From the NCBI GenBank assembly GCA_035525055.1, contig DATLEZ010000128.1, positions 1 to 51,103 on the forward strand: a stretch of DNA of 51,103 nucleotides. Direction: 5' to 3'. Position numbers and translations under genes: made by a program. The notes beneath the pieces were generated by a model, which was given only the letters and a program-made list of their open reading frames with translations, did not search any database and was not told the DNA's origin. This DNA comes from DATEEG01 sp035525055 (GTDB taxonomy: Bacteria; Actinomycetota; Acidimicrobiia; Spongiisociales; ZC4RG35). Shown here one piece after another: positions 15,129 to 23,682 of this stretch (position 1 is its first letter; every line of letters starts with the position of its first letter).

Positions 15129-17136
15129 CGACCGCCACCTCGGCGGGCTGGCGCCGGCGGGCGGTCAGGGACCAGATCCCACCGGCGGTTGTGACCAGAC
15201 CACCTGTCCACAACAGCCAGATCCCGGGTGAGGTGTTGAGTCGGAGAAGAATCCCGGTCGGGTCGATGTCGATCAAGGTCAGGTAGAGGTCGCCGCTGAC
15301 TCCCGAGTGGACCGCGGGAGTGGTAATGCCGGAGGTATCGGTTCCAAAGAAGTTGGCACGGGGCTGCAACGTGGTGACAAGGTCACCGTCCCGATACACC
15401 TCGATCGTGGCCCCTTGGACCCGACGATGGGGCTCGGTGGTCAAGAACGGTGAGCGATACGTCAACTCGTAACCGGCGAAGCGGGCTGTGTCGCCCGGGG
15501 CCATCTCGACCTCGCCATGCAATGCCAGATTGGCGGCCAATGCCATACCGATTGCCACCAGGGCGACGCCGGAGTGAGAAAGTTGACCCGCCCAAAACCC
15601 GGTGTCCGCTTGCAACTGCCGTCGGATCTCGGGGACGATCTTCCCATTGCGGGCACGGGCGGCGCGGCTGGCTCGGTCGATCAGAAGGGCGATCGCAGAG
15701 GAGATCACGAACACTCCGAGGACGACCGCAGTCACGACGTAACCGATCCGGCTGGTGGTTATCACCATCACGGCCCCGGCCACGAGCCCGACCTGCAACG
15801 GGAGCCGGAGGCGCCCCACCACTACCCGGGGATCTGCGTCTTTCCACGGCACCAGCGGACCCACCCCCATCGCCAGAAGGAGGCCGAACGAAACCGGGAC
15901 GGCCAACCGGTTGAAGAATGGCTCGCCCACCGACACCCGGTCGCCGCTGAAGGCCTCGACCACGATCGGATAGAGGGTTCCGGTCACGACGATGAAGGCG
16001 TAGATCGTGAGAAGCAGGTTGTTCAGCAGGAAGCTGCCTTCACGGCTGAAGAGCGAGTCGAGCCGCGGCGACTCGGACACAAGGTGGGAGCGGGCGGCGA
16101 AGAGCCCAAACGAGCCCACGAGGACGATGAAAAGAAAACCGAGGAGGACGGGTCCGATCGCCGACTGGGTGAACGAGTGGACCGAGGCAACTGTTCCTGA
16201 ACGTGTCAGGAACGTACCGAGGATCGTCAGAGCGAATGCGGTGATCACGAGGACGAAGTTCCATGCCTGCAGCGCCCCGCGCCTTATCTGCACGAGGGCG
16301 GAATGGAGGAACGCGGTTGCAACCAGCCAGGGCATGAACGATGCGTTCTCCACGGGGTCCCACGCCCAGTAGCCGCCCCACGAAAGCACCTCGTACGCCC
16401 ACCACCCTCCGAGGGTGATACCGAGGGTTAGGAACGTCCACGCCACCAGAGTCGAGCGGCGGCTGCGTCGCAACCACTCCACCCCGGGTAGACCCAGAGA
16501 GAGAGCCGAAATGGCGTAGGCGAAGGGAACGGTGAGACCGACGTACCCGAGGTAGAGCATCGGTGGATGGATGGCCATGAGGATGTGGTTCTGCAGAAGG
16601 GGGTTGGGACCGGGCCCGTCGGGTGGTGCTTGTGCGGCGACCCAGGGCAGCGGACTCGAGCTGAGGCAGCCGTTGGCCACTGCTTCTACGCAAACCTGGA
16701 ACGGGTTTGCAACCGACAGCTGCAATCCGAAGAAGAAGATCCCAACGATCCCCATCACCGCCAGCGCTCCGGCCCCGAGCCGATCGGGTGCGCGGCGGTA
16801 GGACCTCCACATGAACCAGGTGAACGTTGCCAAGACCAGTCCCCACAGGACAATCGATCCTTCCAGGGCGGCCCAAGCCGTGGCAACGTTGAAGGGGAAC
16901 GGGGTGACCCGGGCGTGATGGTTTGCAACGTATTCGAGGCTGAAGTCGTTGAAGATCAAGGCGGCCTCAAGGGCCAGCATGGCGAGGACGGCTCCACCGA
17001 GCAGGGTCCATACCGGTCGGGTGAGTCGCTCCGGGTCAGGGTCGCCGCCGCGGGCATTCCGCACCGCGGCGATCGTCAGCCACACAGACCCGGCCACTCC
17101 GGTGATGATCCCGATCGCGCCGAGAAGGGCGGACAT
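15121..17136 (-). CDS. ccmF: Heme lyase CcmF
   Basis: 671 residues with about 14-15 TM helices. The WWD heme-handling motif is present ('WGGYWAWDPVENASFMPWL'), preceded by 'GITLGGWWAYEVLSWGG'. Conserved histidines are in 'NHHARVTPFPFNV', 'NHILMAIHPPMLYLGYVG' and 'LTRSGTVASVHSF'. CcmF takes heme from holo-CcmE and attaches it to apocytochrome c. Its ATG overlaps the ccmE stop by one base (TGATG). The length matches the family. Confidence 0.97.
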   Translation of the reverse strand: MSALLGAIGIITGVAGSVWLTIAAVRNARGGDPDPERLTRPVWTLLGGAVLAMLALEAALIFNDFSLEYVANHHARVTPFPFNVATAWAALEGSIVLWGLVLATFTWFMWRSYRRAPDRLGAGALAVMGIVGIFFFGLQLSVANPFQVCVEAVANGCLSSSPLPWVAAQAPPDGPGPNPLLQNHILMAIHPPMLYLGYVGLTVPFAYAISALSLGLPGVEWLRRSRRSTLVAWTFLTLGITLGGWWAYEVLSWGGYWAWDPVENASFMPWLVATAFLHSALVQIRRGALQAWNFVLVITAFALTILGTFLTRSGTVASVHSFTQSAIGPVLLGFLFIVLVGSFGLFAARSHLVSESPRLDSLFSREGSFLLNNLLLTIYAFIVVTGTLYPIVVEAFSGDRVSVGEPFFNRLAVPVSFGLLLAMGVGPLVPWKDADPRVVVGRLRLPLQVGLVAGAVMVITTSRIGYVVTAVVLGVFVISSAIALLIDRASRAARARNGKIVPEIRRQLQADTGFWAGQLSHSGVALVAIGMALAANLALHGEVEMAPGDTARFAGYELTYRSPFLTTEPHRRVQGATIEVYRDGDLVTTLQPRANFFGTDTSGITTPAVHSGVSGDLYLTLIDIDPTGILLRLNTSPGIWLLWTGGLVTTAGGIWSLTARRRQPAEVAVGV

Positions 17137-17534
17137 CAGCCCGTCGCGGCGGTCGACGGCGGCTGGTAGTTCTCGTCGTGATGTACCAGAGCGACATCGG
17201 CGGCGAACTCGTCATCGGACCAGGCCCCCTCGACGACTACCCCGACGTCTTCGGCGAACAGCGGCGGCACCACGCCTCGCAATCTCACAGTGATGATCTC
17301 TGCTCCGTCGGTCACGTCGAAGACTTTGACGGCGCCAAGGTCGTCCAAGGATCCCACGACCACCAGTCCACCCAGGCGAAAGCGGTCGCCGTCCGGGAAT
17401 TCGCTGCGTCGATCAACTGCCTCGGATGGGGTTAGGTAGTAAGTGAGGCTGCCACCGAGATTGATGACGATCAGGGTCACAACAACCGCCGCCACTGCTG
17501 CCAGGGCCGGCCAGACGAATTTTCGGTATGGCAC
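17136..17534 (-). CDS. ccmE: Heme chaperone CcmE
   Basis: 132 residues. An N-terminal TM anchor is followed by a small beta-barrel (OB) domain ('FRLGGLVVVGSLDDL', 'VRLRGVVPPLFAEDVGVVVEG'). The heme-binding site is 'HHDENYQPP', so this is the His-type HxxxY motif of E. coli CcmE and not the CxxxY variant known from archaea and some other bacteria. It carries heme covalently from CcmABCD to CcmF. It lies 3 bp after ccmD. Confidence 0.95.
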   Translation of the reverse strand: MPYRKFVWPALAAVAAVVVTLIVINLGGSLTYYLTPSEAVDRRSEFPDGDRFRLGGLVVVGSLDDLGAVKVFDVTDGAEIITVRLRGVVPPLFAEDVGVVVEGAWSDDEFAADVALVHHDENYQPPSTAATG

Positions 17535-17537
17535 GGG

Positions 17538-17663
17538 TCAGTCCCGGGTTTGATCCAACTCGCGGGTAAGCCGGCGATGCCGGAGATGCATCCGGGTGGC
17601 GTACCACAGGATAATCCCGAAGGTCACGATGAAGGCGACATTGACGACAGCTCCTTCACCCAT
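17538..17663 (-). CDS. ccmD: Small CcmD-like protein
   Basis: 41 residues from the ATG at 17663, whose start lies within the end of ccmC (8-bp overlap). It has one TM helix ('VVNVAFIVTFGIILWYATRM') and a basic, helical cytoplasmic tail ('HLRHRRLTRELDQTRD'), exactly the CcmD architecture. CcmD stabilises CcmC and helps release holo-CcmE. The call rests on size, topology and its position between ccmC and ccmE, because CcmD sequences are poorly conserved. Confidence 0.85.
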   Translation of the reverse strand: MGEGAVVNVAFIVTFGIILWYATRMHLRHRRLTRELDQTRD

Positions 17664-18381
17664 CGCCGATTCCCCCCAAATTTGGTCCTCCCACCTTTGG
17701 CGGGAGCACCACGCTTCCGGCGGCCGAAACCTGGCGTGCCTCGCGGGCATCTTCAAGTCGAGCGACCACCATCCTCGCCGACATCAACGCGACATAAACC
17801 AGGGTGAAGGCACCGAGATTGAACAGCATTGCCCGCAACATGGTCGGATGCATAGTCGAGCCACCGGGCCGGATCGACTGGGTTTGGTGGAGGCTCCGCA
17901 TCAAGTTCACAGAGAAATAGACGAGGGGCACCTGAATGACGGCAACTATGCCGAGGATCGACGCGCGTGATGCCCTCTTCTCCGGGTCGATCGTGGCTCG
18001 ACGCAAGGCCAGGTATCCGACATAAACGAGCAGTAGAACCGCGGTCGACGCCATCCGGGGGTCGGCCCAATCGAAATAGACCCCCCAGACTGGCTTGCCC
18101 CAGATCATTCCCGTCACCAGACCGATGACGGTGAACAGAACACCGATCTCGGCCGAAGCCCCGGCCAGGTGATCCCAGCGCCGGTCCCGGGTGAAGCGCC
18201 AGACAATGGAACCCAGAGCGGTCACGCCGAAAGCGAGGAACGCCACCCACATTGCCGGAGCGTGGATGTTGATGATCCGGGCATAGGTCCGCTGGAGGGC
18301 ATCTGGTGGAGTGGAGTAGGCAAGCCACACCCCGGTGGCGGAGGCGAGTCCGGCCAGGGCCATCAGCAACTTCACCCTCAT
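17656..18381 (-). CDS. ccmC: Heme exporter protein CcmC
   Basis: 241 residues with six TM helices. The WWD-type motif is degenerate but recognisable ('MIWGKPVWGVYFDWADPRMAS'), flanked by the conserved histidines in 'INIHAPAMWVAFL' and 'HQTQSIRPGGSTMHP'. CcmC loads heme onto CcmE. The ATG at 18381 overlaps the TGA of a six-codon ORF, part of a chain of ATGA overlaps from ccmB (see the 18378-18415 entry). The C-terminus is somewhat extended (Pro/Gly-rich). Confidence 0.93.
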   Translation of the reverse strand: MRVKLLMALAGLASATGVWLAYSTPPDALQRTYARIINIHAPAMWVAFLAFGVTALGSIVWRFTRDRRWDHLAGASAEIGVLFTVIGLVTGMIWGKPVWGVYFDWADPRMASTAVLLLVYVGYLALRRATIDPEKRASRASILGIVAVIQVPLVYFSVNLMRSLHQTQSIRPGGSTMHPTMLRAMLFNLGAFTLVYVALMSARMVVARLEDAREARQVSAAGSVVLPPKVGGPNLGGIGDG

Positions 18382-18415
18382 TTGGGCACCTTGGTCATCG
18401 GCGCACTTTGGTCAT
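18378..18415 (-). other. Two chained six-codon mini-ORFs linking ccmB to ccmC
   Basis: The ccmB stop overlaps an ATG (18415) opening MTKVRR-stop; that stop overlaps the ATG (18398) of MTKVPK-stop; and that stop overlaps the ccmC ATG (18381). All three junctions are ATGA. The mini-ORFs are a 17-bp tandem duplication (atgaccaaRgtgcSc). Such a chain would let terminating ribosomes re-initiate stepwise into ccmC. Confidence 0.75.
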
Positions 18416-19083
18416 GTGGCGGCCTCCTGGAGAGGGCGAGCGGTCAACACACCGACGATGGCCAACAACAAGTCGGCCAGCACAAGAATCAGCAACCAGG
18501 GGAGGATACCGGAGGACCGAAGAAGAGAATCCGTCGCCTGGGCCGCACCGATCAGCAACGGAAGGGCCAGCGGGGCCACCAGGAGAGGAGCCAGAGAGGA
18601 GCGGGCCCCGAGCCCGACCGTGAGGTCGGAGGCCAGAGTTGCCAATTGCGCCAATCCCGCCGCGAAGAGGAGGCCAAGCACAATCAACAACGGCCAGCGT
18701 TCGAGCTCGGCGGGCGTGTAGAGAAAGACCGTGAGGGCTCCGATCACCAGCATGAAGCCCGAGAGGAGGGCGCCACTGGCGATGACTCTTCCGGTAAAGC
18801 GAGCCGCCGGGTCCACCCCGAGCAGGGTGATCACATCTCTCATTGCGTTTCTCTCGCTCGAGACATGACGCCATGCCACCTGCATTCCGAACAGGAGCGT
18901 GATACTCCAGAAAATCGGCCATCCGATCGATGAGATCAGCGGGAGGTTGATGCCGATCGCCAGCGGGATCGTCATCAAGGCTGCGGCGGCGAACGGCGCG
19001 ATGATCGACCACGTCTCTCCCGACCGCCGCTCGATCAGCAACTCATAAGACGTGATCGCTCGAACCTCTCCCCAAAACGTCAT
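18412..19083 (-). CDS. ccmB: Heme exporter membrane protein CcmB
   Basis: 223 residues with six TM helices. Family features are the N-terminal 'ELLIERRSGETW', 'GWPIFWSITLLFGMQVAWR', 'ERNAMRDVITLLGVDP' and the C-terminal 'LVAPLALPLLIGAAQAT' helix. It is the membrane subunit of the CcmAB ATPase needed to release holo-CcmE from CcmC. The start overlaps the ccmA stop (ATGA). The C-terminal stop begins the mini-ORF chain to ccmC. Confidence 0.93.
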   Translation of the reverse strand: MTFWGEVRAITSYELLIERRSGETWSIIAPFAAAALMTIPLAIGINLPLISSIGWPIFWSITLLFGMQVAWRHVSSERNAMRDVITLLGVDPAARFTGRVIASGALLSGFMLVIGALTVFLYTPAELERWPLLIVLGLLFAAGLAQLATLASDLTVGLGARSSLAPLLVAPLALPLLIGAAQATDSLLRSSGILPWLLILVLADLLLAIVGVLTARPLQEAAT

Positions 19084-19724
19084 GTGGCGCCCTCCAATGC
19101 CCCCGAGCGCAGGGTCAGCATCCGGTCGGCCAGCCCCGACAATCCGCTGGGGTCGTGTGCGACCAGGACCGCACCACCGCCGCCAGCCCGCACCTGGCGG
19201 ATCAGATCATCGACCAGCGGTTGGGCGGAGCTGTCGAGACCTGCCTGCGGTTCATCGAGGAGAAGCAGACGTGGAGGAAACAGGAAGAGACGGGCCAGGT
19301 CGGTTCGTCGCCGCATGCCGTGGGAACAGCGATCGGCCGCTCGCCCGGCCGCTCCGGCCAGCCCCACCCGGGCCAGGGCGGCGGCAGCCTCCTCTCTCGT
19401 GCGGCCGGTCAGTCGGGCCACGACCAGAAGGTTCTCCATGAGGGTGAGCGGCCCGGCCAGCGCGGGGACATGACCGGCCAGCCCTATCTGGGGCCTTACC
19501 GACGGGACTTCCTTGGAGCCCAGCTCGACGCCGAGGACCGAGCCCGACCCACCGGTCGGCGCCAGCAGAGTCGCGATCACTCGGAGGAGGGTGGTCTTGC
19601 CCGCACCATTCGGTCCCTGGATTCCCACGCATTCGCCCGGGTCCACATGAAGCGACACGGCCGAGATGATCGGCACCAAGTCGACTGCCACGTCGACATC
19701 GTGTAGCTCGACCAGGTGGTTCAC
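19080..19724 (-). CDS. ccmA: Heme exporter ATP-binding protein CcmA
   Basis: 214 residues, typical for CcmA. ABC motifs are Walker A 'GPNGAGKTTLLRV', signature 'CSHGMRRRTDLARLF' (SHG in place of SGG, as in CcmA-type proteins), Walker B 'RLLLLDEPQAGLD' and the switch His in 'AVLVAHD'. It is the first gene of the ccm operon. The GTG start has no Shine-Dalgarno sequence; a TACACT -10 hexamer lies 6 nt upstream, suggesting a leaderless transcript. It is divergent from pyk with only 31 bp between starts. Confidence 0.93.
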   Translation of the reverse strand: MNHLVELHDVDVAVDLVPIISAVSLHVDPGECVGIQGPNGAGKTTLLRVIATLLAPTGGSGSVLGVELGSKEVPSVRPQIGLAGHVPALAGPLTLMENLLVVARLTGRTREEAAAALARVGLAGAAGRAADRCSHGMRRRTDLARLFLFPPRLLLLDEPQAGLDSSAQPLVDDLIRQVRAGGGGAVLVAHDPSGLSGLADRMLTLRSGALEGAT

Positions 19725-19755
19725 CCGGGGAGTGTATGGCTACTGTCCGATCCGG
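19725..19755. promoter_or_regulatory. Very short divergent promoter region between ccmA and pyk
   Basis: The 31-bp gap holds two outward-facing TAnnnT hexamers: TACACT on the minus strand (19731-19736, 6 nt before the ccmA GTG) and TACTGT on the plus strand (19741-19746, 9 nt before the pyk ATG). Neither gene has a Shine-Dalgarno sequence, so both transcripts could be leaderless or nearly so. This is an inference from spacing only. Confidence 0.4.
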
Positions 19756-21222
19756 ATGGAGCGGTATACGAAGATCGTGGCGACACTGGGGCCGGCGGTG
19801 GCCAGTCCCGAGAAGGTCCGGGCCCTGGTAGAGGCTGGCATGGATGTCGCCCGGCTCAATTTCTCTCACGGGGACCACGCCTATCACCGGCAGCTCGCCG
19901 CGTGGGTTCGCCAAACCGCCGAGGACACCGGGAAGAACGTGGCCATCCTTCAGGACATTCAGGGGCCGAAGCTGCGCGTCGGATCCTTCCCAGGGGGATT
20001 CATCGAGCTGGGAGGCGACGAAATCCTGCGGATGGTGCCGGGCCGGATGCTGTCGATCGAACCCGATCTCGTCTACGTCGACTATCCGCACCTGCTCGAG
20101 GACGTCGAGGTCGGTGAAGAGATCATCCTGGCCGACGGGTTGATTCGCCTGGTCGTCATCGGTCGGGAAGCCGACCACCTCAGGGCCCGGGTCCTGATTG
20201 GCGGCGTACTCGGCGACGGCAAAGGTGTGGCATTTCCTCACACCGATCTCCGGGTCCCGACCATCACCGAGAAGGACGAGGCGGACCTGGCGTTCGGGCG
20301 CGAATTGGGGGTCGACTGGATCGCGGCCTCTTTCGTGCGGAGCGGGGAAGACCTGCGCCGGGTCCGTGAACTGGCGGGCGAGGTGCCGCTGATTGCCAAG
20401 ATCGAACTTGCCGCGGCCTACGCCAACCTCGACGACATCCTTTTGGAAGCCGCCGGGGTGATGGTCGCCCGCGGCGATCTCGGTGTGCAACTGCCACTGG
20501 AGACGATTCCACTCGTACAGGCCAACATCCTTCGCAGGACCAACGAGGTCGGCGTGGTTTCGATCACCGCAACCGAGATGCTCGAGTCGATGACCCATTC
20601 ACCCAGGCCAACGCGGGCCGAGGTCACCGACGTCGCCAATGCAGTGCTGGCCGGGACCGACGCGGTCATGCTGTCGGCCGAAACCGCGGTGGGTCTTTAT
20701 CCCATCGAATCGGTCTCGACCATGGCTCGCATCTGCGCCTCGGTCGAGTCCGAAACGTCAAACGCCAACGTCAAGCACACTTATCTCACCCATGTCAGCG
20801 CAGTGGCCTCGGCGGTGGCCCAGGCGGCTGTCGATGCCGCCGCCAATCTCGGGATAGATACGATCGTCGCCTTCACCGAATCGGGGTCGACTGCCCGCCT
20901 GCTTTCCAAGTACCGCCCGGCAGCGCGGATCGTCGCGTTCACTCCAGTCCCAGCGACCCGCCGGGTCATGTCGCTCTACCGGGGTGTTACGGCCTATCCG
21001 TTCGAGCGCCGTGACTACACGGACCTGATGATCGCGGCCGCTGAGAAGTTTTTGGAGAAAGAGGGCGTCTGCATTCGCGGAGAGACGGTTGTGATGGTGG
21101 CGGGCATTCCCCCCAATCGGCAAGCCTCTACCAACCTCCTCAAGGTTCACATGATCGGAGAGCGCGACCGCGGCGTCCAGTCGCAACGGGATGCCCGCAC
21201 CTCGCCCGAGGGCGGAGGCTAA
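19756..21222 (+). CDS. pyk: Pyruvate kinase
   Basis: 488 residues from the ATG at 19756, where the family begins ('MERYTKIVATLGPAV'); the longer upstream frame reads through ccmA. It converts phosphoenolpyruvate and ADP to pyruvate and ATP. Signature motifs are 'VARLNFSHGDH', 'IAKIELAAAYANLDDI' (active-site Lys), 'VARGDLGVQLPLE', 'TATEMLESMTHSPRPTRAE' and 'DAVMLSAETAVGLYPIE' (Ala where most enzymes have Gly). The C-terminal allosteric domain is complete. A long hairpin follows the stop. Confidence 0.97.
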   Translation: MERYTKIVATLGPAVASPEKVRALVEAGMDVARLNFSHGDHAYHRQLAAWVRQTAEDTGKNVAILQDIQGPKLRVGSFPGGFIELGGDEILRMVPGRMLSIEPDLVYVDYPHLLEDVEVGEEIILADGLIRLVVIGREADHLRARVLIGGVLGDGKGVAFPHTDLRVPTITEKDEADLAFGRELGVDWIAASFVRSGEDLRRVRELAGEVPLIAKIELAAAYANLDDILLEAAGVMVARGDLGVQLPLETIPLVQANILRRTNEVGVVSITATEMLESMTHSPRPTRAEVTDVANAVLAGTDAVMLSAETAVGLYPIESVSTMARICASVESETSNANVKHTYLTHVSAVASAVAQAAVDAAANLGIDTIVAFTESGSTARLLSKYRPAARIVAFTPVPATRRVMSLYRGVTAYPFERRDYTDLMIAAAEKFLEKEGVCIRGETVVMVAGIPPNRQASTNLLKVHMIGERDRGVQSQRDARTSPEGGG

Positions 21223-21231
21223 GAAAGGCAT

Positions 21232-21285
21232 CCGTTCTTGTGACGGTTCGCCTACCCATACGGTGGTCAACCGTCACAAGAACGG
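21232..21285 (+). terminator. Long perfect inverted repeat after pyk
   Basis: CCGTTCTTGTGACGGTT (21232-21248) and its exact reverse complement (21269-21285) enclose a 20-nt spacer that can pair further (ACC/GGT). It is probably the pyk terminator, although there is no T-tract and the 17-bp perfect arms are longer than usual. Confidence 0.6.
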
Positions 21286-21352
21286 GAAGAACACCTCACC
21301 CGAGGCTGGCGAGGCAAGAAGGTAGGCGCACGAAAGCTAGGATCTGCGCCCC

Positions 21353-21721
21353 ATGGGTCAGACCATTCAAATCTGGGATGCCAACGTCGTCGCCGACATG
21401 CTGTTGGTGTCCACCGACCGCTCCCTGACCGGTCAGGATGGCGAGACTTATCGCCCCAGCACTCCGACAAACGGCGATCCGGTCAGGCCCGACGCCATAT
21501 TCCCTGCCCAACTGGCGGAGCGCCTGTTCCAATCGGATTCTTCCATCGACCACGTATACGTGATGTCGAACGTCCTCTCGATCAGGCGCCAGGGTGGGTG
21601 GGATGACGCCTCTGTTGCGTCGACTCGCGACGTGGTTGCGTCCTTTTTCCTCTTCTACGGGGCGCAGCCACCTGACGATGCAGGAGTCCTGGCCGACGCC
21701 GAACCGGCGGAAGAGGCTTAG
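21353..21721 (+). CDS. Nfu/NifU N-terminal-like scaffold domain protein
   Basis: 122 residues. The second half, 'PAQLAERLFQSDSSIDHVYVM' followed by 'NVLSIRR..GWDD', matches the pattern of the Nfu_N domain (LAxxLFxIxGVxxVFxxxxFITVTK..W). There is no C-terminal CxxC Fe-S-binding NifU domain, so it is not a complete Nfu scaffold. The N-terminal 45 residues differ from Nfu_N, and the acidic tail 'DDAGVLADAEPAEEA' is unusual. Its last codon overlaps the convergent VanW gene by 4 bp. The role is unknown. Confidence 0.6.
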   Translation: MGQTIQIWDANVVADMLLVSTDRSLTGQDGETYRPSTPTNGDPVRPDAIFPAQLAERLFQSDSSIDHVYVMSNVLSIRRQGGWDDASVASTRDVVASFFLFYGAQPPDDAGVLADAEPAEEA

Positions 21722-23556
21722 GGAGCGAGCGTCGTCGTGGTCTCCGGCGGCAAGGTCGTTGTCGTGGGGCACGACACGCCTGAGAATTCGATCTGGCAGG
21801 GGTGCACCTTGATTATCTCCTGGCGAGGCGAGTAAACGACGGTCCAATCCGTTGTGGTCGCCACCCCGTAGACCGTGATCGTTCTCGACACGTTGACCAT
21901 GTAGCCCTGAGCCGGCGCCTGATCGACGACCTGCTCCGGAGGCATGATGGTTTCGTCACCCACGTAGCGCGCCGGTGGCGGGTCACGATGGTTGTAGGGC
22001 TCGGATACCTCGGCAGTGACGACCTGCGCTCCGGGGCCACCCTCGGCTACGACGCTCATCCGCAGCCGGCCTTCGCTCTGTTCCCCGGCCACGATGCGCC
22101 CATCGTTGTCTCCATAGATGGCAACCGTGATCGACGAGTTCGAATACGACGTGCGAATGAGGATGGCGTGTTCTGAGTCGTTGCGGAACTGAAGATCCGG
22201 CAACGGCCAGGAAATGGTGGCCTCGATCCCGAGTGGATAACGCGAGAAGTAGAAGCTGTGCGGCTTGTGGACCACGTCTTCGAAACCACCCCAAAATACG
22301 GCGTTGTAGAACGTCGTGGCGAACTGGCTTACACCTCCACCAACTGTGTCCGTGATCTCTCCACCGATGATGGTTCCGTCTTCAAGGTAGCCATCCTCGA
22401 TAGTTCGCTCACCGGCTGATTCGTTGAGTGAGAACGTGTCCCCGGGCATCACCATGATGTTGTTGACCTTGTCGGCGATGAGGTGGATGTTGGTGACACG
22501 GTTCTGACAGCAGGGGTGATAGGTCGTGAACTGACTCACCTTGTGCCGGATCCCCAGAGCCTCGAGTTCCTCGGTGGTCACCTCTGGTTCGGCCGACTCG
22601 TCGATGGGGAACGTTCCCACCCGGGCGGCGGAATTGGCGGCAAGGAGAACATGATCGGCGGTGGTCTCCGGGTTGATGACGGTGCCGCGCCGTCCGGGCA
22701 CAACGACGGCCAGGTCGCCTTCGATGACCAATTGAGCGTCGACGGGGGCCTCTTCAAGCCCGGCTCTCAAAGGCTTGAGGATCTCGCTGACCATCTCGGG
22801 GTCGATCGAGAAGTCAATGCGATCGGGAAGAACCTCCGTCCGCAGTGCCGAAGCGATCTGGCTGACGGTGAACGTGACCTCTCTTTCACGCTCGGCGTTT
22901 CTCAGGGTGACCGGTCCCGCCAGTATGAGCTGGGCCTGGAGCACCGCCTGGTCTATGTCCCGGCTGGTCAAGGTGGGTTCGGAAGTGACCACCGGCAGCT
23001 CCGTAACGGTGCGGTCAAATGTCGCCGCCTGACCGAGAATCAGGTGGGGTGCGACCGACCGGTCAACCTGCTGACCGGACCGCGGGTACAGGGCTTCGGC
23101 GACGGTCCCGTTGATTCCGACTCCACCCGGAAATGGTGGGTTCCCGATGACCTCGCTATCCCAAATGGACAGCACAGCTTCGACGGCGTCTCGATCGACC
23201 ACGGCACTGACCGCCAACTCGTGGGTCGAGAAGAGATGAGTGAGCCACCACCAGAACTGGCCAACGAAGTTCCCTTCCCGGCCGACTTCCATCGCCCGGC
23301 GCACCATCGTGTCTTCGTCGAGATCGAATCCGATCGACGCCGGCGAAATCTGGACCTCGTTGCCGCTTACTGTGAACGTGGTTGGTGTCTCGGCCAGGTT
23401 GGCCTCCAGGTCAACCAGGGCGGTCCCGGCCTCCTCTGGTAACAACCCCCCCAACTCGGTGCCCTCGGTCTGGACCGAGCCGATGACCTGACCGGCCGAA
23501 GCTGCCCGGGACACGCCGTACAGGGCCAGGACGAGCGCAATAAAACCCAGCGCCAT
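21718..23556 (-). CDS. VanW family protein with peptidoglycan-binding-like repeats
   Basis: 612 residues. A hydrophobic N-terminal anchor (residues 2-20) precedes two PG_binding_4-like domains (about 40-160 and 195-315, e.g. 'TVSGNEVQISPASIGFDLDE' and 'TFTVSQIASALRTEVL'). The VanW domain follows at about 335-470, with 'VMPGDTFSLNESAGERTIEDGY' and 'GGGVSQFATTFYNAVFWGG'. The C-terminus is Thr/Pro-rich. VanW proteins are extracytoplasmic and cell-wall-associated, but their activity is unknown. The gene is monocistronic and divergent from the PD-(D/E)XK gene. Confidence 0.88.
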   Translation of the reverse strand: MALGFIALVLALYGVSRAASAGQVIGSVQTEGTELGGLLPEEAGTALVDLEANLAETPTTFTVSGNEVQISPASIGFDLDEDTMVRRAMEVGREGNFVGQFWWWLTHLFSTHELAVSAVVDRDAVEAVLSIWDSEVIGNPPFPGGVGINGTVAEALYPRSGQQVDRSVAPHLILGQAATFDRTVTELPVVTSEPTLTSRDIDQAVLQAQLILAGPVTLRNAEREREVTFTVSQIASALRTEVLPDRIDFSIDPEMVSEILKPLRAGLEEAPVDAQLVIEGDLAVVVPGRRGTVINPETTADHVLLAANSAARVGTFPIDESAEPEVTTEELEALGIRHKVSQFTTYHPCCQNRVTNIHLIADKVNNIMVMPGDTFSLNESAGERTIEDGYLEDGTIIGGEITDTVGGGVSQFATTFYNAVFWGGFEDVVHKPHSFYFSRYPLGIEATISWPLPDLQFRNDSEHAILIRTSYSNSSITVAIYGDNDGRIVAGEQSEGRLRMSVVAEGGPGAQVVTAEVSEPYNHRDPPPARYVGDETIMPPEQVVDQAPAQGYMVNVSRTITVYGVATTTDWTVVYSPRQEIIKVHPCQIEFSGVSCPTTTTLPPETTTTLAP

Positions 23557-23682
23557 AAGCCATGGCGCGGGAAAGCGGCGTCCTTGAACAGGCGCGTCAG
23601 TGGATATTTTGAAACCCCCGAATGAGGCAATTGTAGGAAAGGGTGCTGGTTTTCCGTCAGTGCCTTCTCATACCATCGTCAG

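Noticed and set aside
15517..16200. 227-codon plus-strand open frame opposite ccmF
   Set aside because: Polar, low-complexity translation opposite a conserved multi-TM protein; a shadow.
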